The notes beneath the pieces were generated by a model that had not been told where the DNA came from, made no database searches, and was given only the letters and a program-made list of their open reading frames with translations. The position numbers were made by a program, and so were the translations under genes. 13,134 nt of DNA from Aurantibacter sp042094015 (GTDB lineage Bacteria; Bacteroidota; Bacteroidia; Flavobacteriales; Flavobacteriaceae), in NCBI RefSeq assembly GCF_042094015.1, contig NZ_JBELDZ010000065.1, positions 1-13,134 of the forward strand, given 5' to 3'. Below, piece by piece: positions 7,776 through 13,134 of this stretch. Numbering within the stretch: position 1 is the first letter of the stretch; each line of letters opens with the position of its first letter.

Positions 7776-8786
7776 TTAAATATAATCTAAGTTCATAGGA
7801 GTTCCTCTTTTAATGTCTTTTTTGAATTTTTTTCCAATTAATTCTGAAAAATACATAGGGTGCATACCAAAACCAGGTCTAATAGATCTTACATTCTCTT
7901 TTGTTAGCACATCTCCTTTTTTCACATCCTCAACTACAAACAATGATCTAGAAAACTGACGACTTTTTTTCTTTTTTTCTGTCATTTCATAGTCTGCTTT
8001 TCCCATTAGTTTTTCGGTTAGCCTAACAGCACCAACCATTTGTTTAAATTCTTTTTCATCTAAAGAAAAATGAGCATCGGGTCCTCCTATTGATTTATCA
8101 AGAATAAAATGTTTTTCAATTACTGAAGCACCCATCGCTACTGCTATAGCCGGAGCTTGTGTCCCTAAAGTATGATCTGATAATCCTGATTTTACTCCAA
8201 AGCGATTTACTATATCTGGAATAGTTAATAAATTGGCATCCTTAGGGTCAGCAGGATATGCTGAAGTACATTTTAATATAGTTATATCAGTATTTCCCAC
8301 TTTTTTACACGCCTCAATGGCTAATTCTATATCATTTATCTCTGCAATACCCGTAGAAATAATCATAGGTTTTCCCTTGCTTGCAGCATACTCTATCAAA
8401 GGTATATCTTGAATTTCGAAAGAAGCTATTTTGTATATAGGAGAATCTAGTTTTTCTAAAAAATCAACTGCAGTAGAATCAAAAGGAGATGAAAAACAAA
8501 TTAAACCTTCTTCATTGGCAACTTTAAATATCTCCTCATGCCATTCCCAAGGTGTAAATGCTCTTTTGTATAGATCGTAAAGATACTCTCCATCCCATGC
8601 TGTACCGTGATTTATTTGAAAATACTCATTTTTACAGTCTATTGTAAGAGTATCAGCCGTATAAGTTTGTAATTTAATGGCATCTGCACCAGACCGTTTA
8701 GCAGCCCTTATTGTTTCTAAAGCAACATTTATATCTCCATTATGATTTGCTGACAATTCTGCTATTATAAATGTTTTATTTTTCAT
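7776..8786 (-). CDS. pseI: Pseudaminic acid synthase PseI
   Basis: A 336-residue NeuB-family synthase that condenses a 2,4-diamino-2,4,6-trideoxy-L-altrose derivative with phosphoenolpyruvate to give the nine-carbon pseudaminic acid. The TIM-barrel part shows AELSANHNG (9-17; the ELSAN form is typical of PseI rather than NeuB), KLQTYTADT (38-46), SDHTLG (203-208), EKHF (224-227) and GPDAHFS (235-241). These are the conserved metal- and phosphate-binding stretches. The C-terminal SAF/antifreeze-like domain (about 275-336) contains SIRPGFGMHP (301-310), whose arginine R303 corresponds to the one that contacts substrate in the partner subunit of NeuB dimers. Length is normal. The gene starts 2 nt after the formyltransferase stop. 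With PseB, PseC and PseF it specifies the pseudaminic rather than the sialic or legionaminic branch. Confidence 0.95.
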   Translation of the reverse strand: MKNKTFIIAELSANHNGDINVALETIRAAKRSGADAIKLQTYTADTLTIDCKNEYFQINHGTAWDGEYLYDLYKRAFTPWEWHEEIFKVANEEGLICFSSPFDSTAVDFLEKLDSPIYKIASFEIQDIPLIEYAASKGKPMIISTGIAEINDIELAIEACKKVGNTDITILKCTSAYPADPKDANLLTIPDIVNRFGVKSGLSDHTLGTQAPAIAVAMGASVIEKHFILDKSIGGPDAHFSLDEKEFKQMVGAVRLTEKLMGKADYEMTEKKKKSRQFSRSLFVVEDVKKGDVLTKENVRSIRPGFGMHPMYFSELIGKKFKKDIKRGTPMNLDYI

Positions 8787-8788
8787 CT

Positions 8789-9649
8789 TTATTCTAATAT
8801 TTCTCCAACTTTAATTTTTACTGGATTTCTTAATTTAGTTAATTCTAGGGCTTTATTCGAAGTTTTAACAACAATATTTTTATTTGTACTTAAGACTGTA
8901 CCATTTACTATTTGATCTTTAAAACCAAAATCTGACACTTTTACTTCATCAATTATAATTTTTTCACCTTTAAAAAAAGTGAATGCCCCTGGATATGGAT
9001 AAGATTGGGCGCGTACCCAATTTCTTATTCTTTCTGATTGCCAATCCCAATTTATTTGGCCATCAGCTGGAGTCCTTTTCCCGAAATAAGTTGCTAGTTG
9101 TTCATCTTGTTTTATCAATTCTAGTTTTCCTGAATTTAATTTCTTAAAAACACCAAGTATTAAATTATAATATTCTAGTTTGAACTTATTTAATATTTCA
9201 GCTCCTGTTTCAATCTTATTTATTGGAATTTTAATTTGAGAAATAATATCTCCCGTATCACAACCTTCATCAATAACATGAGCAGTAATTCCCGTCACTT
9301 TCTCATTATTAATTATTGACCATACGTGAGGTGTTCTTCCTCTATATTTTGGCAATAATGAACCATGTATGTTAAATGAAAGTTGTTTAGAGTGTTGAAT
9401 TATGTCTTTCTCGATTAAGAATAAATAATTAATTGAAACTATGATATCAACTTCAATTTTTTTCATAAAATCATACCCAATACCATTTCTTGGGTTTCCT
9501 TTGAAATAAGGAATTTTATTTTTTTTACAAAGTGACAAAATACCCTGAGAATTACTATCTGTTAATACAAATACTACATTAAAATTGAGAATAATTTTCT
9601 CGAGAGTATCTTTTCCTAAATTTCCACTTGAAAGAATTCCTAGTTTCAT
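8789..9649 (-). CDS. Formyltransferase-family enzyme (sugar N-formyltransferase)
   Basis: A 286-residue protein with a methionyl-tRNA formyltransferase-type N-terminal domain, which uses N10-formyltetrahydrofolate as donor. The catalytic triad is intact: N93 and H95 in FNIHGSLLPKYRG, and D131 in DEGCDTGDI. A C-terminal domain includes INWDWQSERIRNWVRAQSYP and PGAF (about 199-222), as in the formyltransferase half of ArnA and other sugar-amine formyltransferases. It is not the housekeeping Fmt, given its place in the sugar cassette and its ATGA overlap with the GNAT gene. The likely acceptor is the 4-amino group made by PseC, which becomes N7 of pseudaminic acid. 7-N-formyl pseudaminic acids are known in Pseudomonas glycans. 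Whether it competes with the neighbouring GNAT or acts on a different amine cannot be told. Confidence 0.88.
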   Translation of the reverse strand: MKLGILSSGNLGKDTLEKIILNFNVVFVLTDSNSQGILSLCKKNKIPYFKGNPRNGIGYDFMKKIEVDIIVSINYLFLIEKDIIQHSKQLSFNIHGSLLPKYRGRTPHVWSIINNEKVTGITAHVIDEGCDTGDIISQIKIPINKIETGAEILNKFKLEYYNLILGVFKKLNSGKLELIKQDEQLATYFGKRTPADGQINWDWQSERIRNWVRAQSYPYPGAFTFFKGEKIIIDEVKVSDFGFKDQIVNGTVLSTNKNIVVKTSNKALELTKLRNPVKIKVGEILE

Positions 9650-10209
9650 GACTTTAATTTGGAATAAATAACAACGTCAATAAATTTATTATCAAAAGAG
9701 CAATGTTCCTTTAAAATTGCATCTCTAAAATAATTTGAATCAAGTAAAACTTTATAAAGATGAGATCTTAAATCAAACGCGTACACATAAAGTTTATGAA
9801 AACCAAGTTCCTCAAAAGCTAAAGATTCTATCATTTTTAAATATGTTGACCAATGAAAATGAAAATGGTTTTCCTCTAGATCAGTATTCATTATAAAAGA
9901 AATCTCAGCATTTTTATCTATCCAATTAATATGAACCAGGCCTCCATAACCAATACACCTACCATTTTTAAGATATGAAAATAAAATTTGATTCGGTTTT
10001 TCTTGATCAAATAGTTTAGCAACAATTCCATTAAAATAATTATCTTGAGATTTTTCTGTAAGTGGTTTATCTTGCCTTAAATGATACATTTGTTCATTTC
10101 TCCACTTCATTATATCTAACCTATCTTCATAGCGTATTGGAACTATTTTATGATCTAGAGCTTTAAACTCATTTTGGATTAAACAATTATAGTTAGTTGG
10201 AAATTTCAT
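9646..10209 (-). CDS. GNAT-family acyltransferase in PseH position
   Basis: A 187-residue GNAT-like protein sitting where pseH is expected. PseH acetylates UDP-4-amino-4,6-dideoxy-N-acetyl-beta-L-altrosamine. Visible GNAT elements are an early MKWRNEQMYHLRQ segment (34-46), as in RimJ/PseH-type enzymes, the paired strands ILFSYLKNGRCIGYGGLVHI (75-94) and AEISFIMN (101-108), and a C-terminal part KLYVYAFDLRSHLYKVLLDS with NYF (139-161). The acetyl-CoA pyrophosphate loop, normally Q/R-x2-G-x-G/A, should follow the AEISFIMN strand but reads NTDLEENHFHFHW (108-120), with no glycines. Either this subfamily binds CoA differently or the donor differs. It overlaps pseF by 1 nt (TAATG) and the formyltransferase gene by 4 nt. 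Function as a PseH equivalent is inferred from position and fold. Confidence 0.78.
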   Translation of the reverse strand: MKFPTNYNCLIQNEFKALDHKIVPIRYEDRLDIMKWRNEQMYHLRQDKPLTEKSQDNYFNGIVAKLFDQEKPNQILFSYLKNGRCIGYGGLVHINWIDKNAEISFIMNTDLEENHFHFHWSTYLKMIESLAFEELGFHKLYVYAFDLRSHLYKVLLDSNYFRDAILKEHCSFDNKFIDVVIYSKLKS

Positions 10210-10889
10210 TATTTTAATTGATATTTTAATTCAGCCATCTTCCAATCTATCTCTGTATCAATATCTTGAGCTTCTAATTCTGAAATTTTAATACCACCAG
10301 TATTTTGGGTTAATATTTTTTTAGAAACCAATAACTGTTTAATGTTACACCAATAAAATTGGCCCGCATCATGAAATGAATCTTCTAAATCTTGAGATCG
10401 AACATTCAAATTCTCTTCAAGCATCATCGATACTCTCTTTAGATCTATCCGAAGTGCTCTCTGTATTGGAAAACCATAAGCAATAATTGGGAATACTGAG
10501 TCAAACTTTCCACTAATTAATAGATCATAAGACTTTAATAAAAGCTCATTAGTAATTAGAGGTGCGCAAGAATAAAGACAACAGAGATTTTCAAATTCCT
10601 TACCCTGAGATTTATAAACTTGAATAACCTCTTCAATTACATCAAAAGTAGTAGCAAAATCATTTGAATTCTCAGTAGATCTCATAAATGGAACTTTTGC
10701 CCCAAATTTTTTTGCTATTTCAGCAATCTCTTCATCATCAGTTGAAACCATAACTTCATCGAATAACTCAGAACCGAGTGCTAATTGGATAGAATATGAA
10801 ATAATTGGTTTGCCTAGAAAATCCTTAATATTTTTTCTAGGAATTCTTTTACTTCCTCCCCTGGCCGGTATGATACAAAGATTACCCAT
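10209..10889 (-). CDS. pseF: CMP-pseudaminic acid cytidylyltransferase PseF
   Basis: A 226-residue nucleotidyltransferase of the NeuA/KdsB type that activates pseudaminic acid with CTP to CMP-pseudaminic acid, the donor for glycosyltransfer. The N-terminal CTP-binding signature IPARGGSKRIPRKN (7-20) is intact. It is followed by GKPIISYSI (26-34), VSTDDEEIAEIAKKFGAKVP (48-67) and LYSCAPLI (105-112). The C-terminal QDIDTEIDWKMAELKY matches the usual end of pseF products, and the length fits PseF, lacking the extra C-terminal phosphatase domain of some NeuA proteins. The start at 10889 is fixed by the signature lying only six residues in, and overlaps the end of pseC by 8 nt. The substrate is assigned from motif style plus pseB, pseC and pseI in the same cassette. 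Confidence 0.94.
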   Translation of the reverse strand: MGNLCIIPARGGSKRIPRKNIKDFLGKPIISYSIQLALGSELFDEVMVSTDDEEIAEIAKKFGAKVPFMRSTENSNDFATTFDVIEEVIQVYKSQGKEFENLCCLYSCAPLITNELLLKSYDLLISGKFDSVFPIIAYGFPIQRALRIDLKRVSMMLEENLNVRSQDLEDSFHDAGQFYWCNIKQLLVSKKILTQNTGGIKISELEAQDIDTEIDWKMAELKYQLK

Positions 10890-12027
10890 TGATAAATTGA
10901 TTTACATGGTCAATTACTAAATCTTGCTCCTTATTTGATAGCGTTGGATACATTGGTAAACTGATACATCTTGAATAATATTTTTCTGCATGTTTAAGAT
11001 CAGCATCTAAATACCCTATTTTCTTGTAATAAGGCATTGTATGAACAGGCACATAATGAATTTGTGCCAATACCCCTTTAGAATGCAAAAAATCATACAG
11101 TTCTTTTCTATCTTCAACCTCTATAATAAAAAGGTGATGAGCATTATATCTATCTTTGGGTAAATACTGAAACTTAATTTTTCCTTCAAAAGCTTTTTTA
11201 TAAGCTACTGAAATTTCATTTCTTCGCGCCACTCCTTCATTATTTTTTGCTAATTGAGTAATTCCCAATGCAGATTGAAAATCTGTTAGCCTATAATTAA
11301 AGCCAAGCTCTTTCATTTCATAGTACCAGTTCCCATGGTTTTCACTCATATTCTCTTTGGTAATCCCATGAGTTCTAATCAGCAACAACTTTTCGTATAA
11401 TTCTTTAGAGTTTGTAGTAAGCATTCCTCCCTCCCCACAAGCAATATGCTTTACAGGGTGAAAAGAGAAAACTCCAATGTCCGCATAATTTCCATTTCCG
11501 CAAAAGTTTTTTTCTGATTTGCTATCTATAAAGTAACCACCAGGCGCATGACAAGCATCTTCTATTATCCAGAGATTATGTATGTCTGCCAAGGCTCTAA
11601 ATTCTTCCATATTTACAGGTAGACCAGCAAAATCAACAGGTATAATTCCTTTAAAAAAACCTTTTGGCTTTGATTCGATCAATTCTTTTACAGAATTAAT
11701 ATCTAGTAGATAAGTATCTGGGGCAATATCAGCAAACCAAACCTCTGCACCAGCGTAACGGATACAGTTTGCTGAAGCTGCAAAAGTAATAGGAGTGGTA
11801 ATAACTCTATCCCCTTTGTAAAGATTTAAAGCTAATACAGAAAGATGCAAACCAGAAGTAGCATTGTTAACTGCAACTGCATACTTTGCTCCTACATATT
11901 CTGCGAATTTTACCTCAAATTCTTTAACCTTAGGGCCTTGCGTAAGGTAGTCAGATTGAAGAGTTGTAACTACTGCATCAATATCCTTTTGATCTATATT
12001 TTGTCTCCCGTAAGGTATCTTATTCAT
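10882..12027 (-). CDS. pseC: UDP-4-keto-6-deoxy-L-AltNAc aminotransferase PseC
   Basis: A 381-residue PLP-dependent DegT/DnrJ/EryC1-family sugar aminotransferase. It converts the 4-keto product of PseB to UDP-4-amino-4,6-dideoxy-N-acetyl-beta-L-altrosamine, with glutamate as probable amino donor. Motifs in order: DYLTQGPKVKEFE (26-38), the phosphate-site stretch VNNATSGLHLSVLAL (53-67), IIEDACHAPGG (154-164; D157 contacts the PLP ring nitrogen), and FSFHPVKHIACGEGGM (187-202) with K193 as the Schiff-base lysine. Then come GFNYRLTDFQSALG (242-255) and HYVPVHTMPYY (324-334). Length and motifs agree with the family. It starts 1 nt inside the pseB stop (TAATG), so the two proteins acting in sequence are translationally coupled. 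Confidence 0.95.
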   Translation of the reverse strand: MNKIPYGRQNIDQKDIDAVVTTLQSDYLTQGPKVKEFEVKFAEYVGAKYAVAVNNATSGLHLSVLALNLYKGDRVITTPITFAASANCIRYAGAEVWFADIAPDTYLLDINSVKELIESKPKGFFKGIIPVDFAGLPVNMEEFRALADIHNLWIIEDACHAPGGYFIDSKSEKNFCGNGNYADIGVFSFHPVKHIACGEGGMLTTNSKELYEKLLLIRTHGITKENMSENHGNWYYEMKELGFNYRLTDFQSALGITQLAKNNEGVARRNEISVAYKKAFEGKIKFQYLPKDRYNAHHLFIIEVEDRKELYDFLHSKGVLAQIHYVPVHTMPYYKKIGYLDADLKHAEKYYSRCISLPMYPTLSNKEQDLVIDHVNQFING

Positions 12028-13058
12028 TATTCTTTAAAATTAGGATCTACATGTATTTTAACTAATTCTCTTAAAGATTCTATTGTTTCCCAATCTGAAT
12101 TATTGCCAGAGTTATAGGAAAAACCATTGGCCACATCAAATCCATTGAAAGCTTTCTTATAATCTTGCTTAGAGTATTGCGAATAAGGAGATTTCTGCGG
12201 TAGAATTGCATAGTATTTCCCTAAATCAACTGTATTGTATGAATCAGAGGCAGTAATCATCTCCTCATGTAATTTTTCTCCAGGACGGATTCCTACTACT
12301 TTCTGAGTCATATTTGGAGCAATAGCTTTAGCTACATCAGAAATTTTGTAAGACGGAATTTTTGGAACAAAAACTTCTCCTCCCCAAGCTTTTTCAATAG
12401 CGTAAAACACCATTTCACAACCATCTTTTAAAGAGATATTAAAACGTGTCATTTGATCATCTGTAATTGGAAGGAATTTTTCACCTTTATTTTTTTTATT
12501 TAAGAAAAAAGGCATGACAGATCCATTAGACCCCATCACATTACCGTAACGAACGACAGAGAAACGAATATCTCTATTTCCCTTCATATTATTTGCGGCT
12601 ACAAATAATTTGTCAGAAGCTAATTTTGTAGCACCATAAAGATTTATTGGGGCCGCAGCTTTATCTGTTGAAAGAGCGACTACATGTTGAACCTCTGAAT
12701 CAAGAGCTGCATCAATAACATTTTCGGCGCCATTAATATTAGTTTTAACACATTCCATTGGGTTATATTCAGCTAAATGGACATGTTTCATAGCAGCAGC
12801 GTGAATTACAACATCGATGCCTTCAAAAGCTCTTTTTAATCTTGATCTATCTCTAACATCTCCAATAAAATACCTCATAGCAGGATATTGTTCTGAAGGA
12901 AATTCTTGTGCCATTTGGAAATGCTTTTGTTCATCCCTAGATAAAATCACAAGTTTTTTTACTTCTGGATTTCTTTCAAGAATTAGTTTTGTAAACATTT
13001 TACCAAAAGAACCTGTTCCACCAGTAATTAAAATTGATTTTCCGTTTAGATTTAACAT
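12027..13058 (-). CDS. pseB: UDP-GlcNAc 4,6-dehydratase (5-inverting) PseB
   Basis: A 343-residue short-chain dehydrogenase/reductase, first enzyme of pseudaminic acid synthesis. It turns UDP-GlcNAc into UDP-2-acetamido-2,6-dideoxy-beta-L-arabino-hexos-4-ulose. The NADP-binding loop TGGTGSFG is at residues 12-19. HAAAMKHVHLAEYNPMECVK (86-105) is typical of PseB/FlaA1. The active-site residues D132 and K133 (in STDK) and Y141/K145 (YGATK) fall at the same numbers I recall for Helicobacter FlaA1. The later MTRFNISLKDG and GIRPGEKLHEEMI are also conserved. There is no N-terminal membrane segment, which excludes the large membrane-bound 4,6-dehydratases of the PglF/WbpM type. It is the first gene after the only non-coding stretch, with an A-rich leader before its ATG and no Shine-Dalgarno sequence. 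Confidence 0.96.
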   Translation of the reverse strand: MLNLNGKSILITGGTGSFGKMFTKLILERNPEVKKLVILSRDEQKHFQMAQEFPSEQYPAMRYFIGDVRDRSRLKRAFEGIDVVIHAAAMKHVHLAEYNPMECVKTNINGAENVIDAALDSEVQHVVALSTDKAAAPINLYGATKLASDKLFVAANNMKGNRDIRFSVVRYGNVMGSNGSVMPFFLNKKNKGEKFLPITDDQMTRFNISLKDGCEMVFYAIEKAWGGEVFVPKIPSYKISDVAKAIAPNMTQKVVGIRPGEKLHEEMITASDSYNTVDLGKYYAILPQKSPYSQYSKQDYKKAFNGFDVANGFSYNSGNNSDWETIESLRELVKIHVDPNFKE

Positions 13059-13089
13059 TTTTGTTTTTTTATTAATATTTATTTTTCTC

Positions 13090-13106
13090 GACTACCACCG
13101 GTAGTC
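13090..13106. repeat. Perfect 7-bp inverted repeat in the pseB leader
   Basis: GACTACC (13090-13096) and GGTAGTC (13100-13106) are perfect reverse complements around a 3-nt centre, 31 nt upstream of the pseB ATG. In the operon's transcript this would form a short hairpin flanked by A-rich sequence, with no U-tract after it, so it is unlikely to terminate operon transcription. Read on the other strand, the hairpin is followed by T-rich sequence and could weakly terminate rightward transcription. It could alternatively be a protein-binding palindrome or a leader hairpin. The surrounding 76 nt (13059-13134) show no TAnnTTTG-type Bacteroidota promoter, so the promoter is probably further right. 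Confidence 0.5.
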
Positions 13107-13134
13107 TGTTGTGTTTGTGTTTTTCTTTTTATTC

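Noticed and set aside
11845..12117. Open frame of 90 codons on the + strand, Cys/Leu-rich
   Set aside because: It is antisense to the pseC/pseB junction, both of which are certain genes; its composition simply mirrors the complementary coding strand.
12817..13104. Open frame of 95 codons on the + strand ending near the palindrome
   Set aside because: It is antisense to the 5' end of pseB with no family resemblance. That the palindrome lies at its end tempted me to call a gene plus terminator, but the frame reads as a shadow of pseB.
13090..13130. Intrinsic terminator for rightward transcription
   Set aside because: The hairpin is only 7 bp and the following T-rich stretch is broken by several G residues. 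There is no supported rightward gene in the window for it to serve, so I list it only as an inverted repeat.

Overview
The window is one uninterrupted, leftward-transcribed surface-polysaccharide (O-antigen, capsule or S-layer glycan) operon. All thirteen genes lie on the minus strand, so the operon reads from about 13058 down to 1. The DNA is very AT-rich, start codons are preceded by A-rich stretches rather than Shine-Dalgarno motifs, and the partial cupin at the left end looks like one I associate with Bacteroidetes. I infer a member of the Bacteroidota, probably Flavobacteriia; there is no rRNA or other marker to confirm this.

Promoter-proximal half (13058-7776): a nonulosonic acid cassette in the order pseB, pseC, pseF, a GNAT acyltransferase, a folate-type formyltransferase, pseI. 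It should convert UDP-GlcNAc to a CMP-activated pseudaminic acid. PseB dehydrates and epimerises UDP-GlcNAc. PseC installs the 4-amino group. One or both acyltransferases acylate that amine. PseI condenses the freed sugar with phosphoenolpyruvate, and PseF activates the product with CTP. Two points stand out. No PseG (the hydrolase that releases the sugar from UDP) is recognisable, and a formyltransferase is embedded in the cassette, which suggests an N-formylated derivative such as the 5-N-acetyl-7-N-formyl form.

Promoter-distal half (7775-1): assembly and tailoring genes, visibly more AT-rich. In order these are a KpsS/Kdo-transferase-like protein beside pseI (candidate pseudaminyltransferase), an asparagine-synthetase-like protein with a crippled glutaminase half, a Wzy-like polymerase, a phytanoyl-CoA-dioxygenase-like Fe(II)/2-oxoglutarate oxygenase, a left-handed beta-helix acyltransferase, a Wzx-like flippase, a GT4 glycosyltransferase, and the start of a small cupin protein that runs off the left edge. 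Wzx plus Wzy points to the Wzx/Wzy assembly route. The initiating phosphoglycosyltransferase and the export genes must lie outside the window.

Genes overlap by 1-11 nt, abut, or are separated by at most 3 nt, so translational coupling is likely throughout. The only non-coding stretch is the 76 nt upstream of pseB (13059-13134). It holds a perfect 7-bp inverted repeat and no promoter that I can recognise. I see no tRNA, rRNA, CRISPR array or mobile element.
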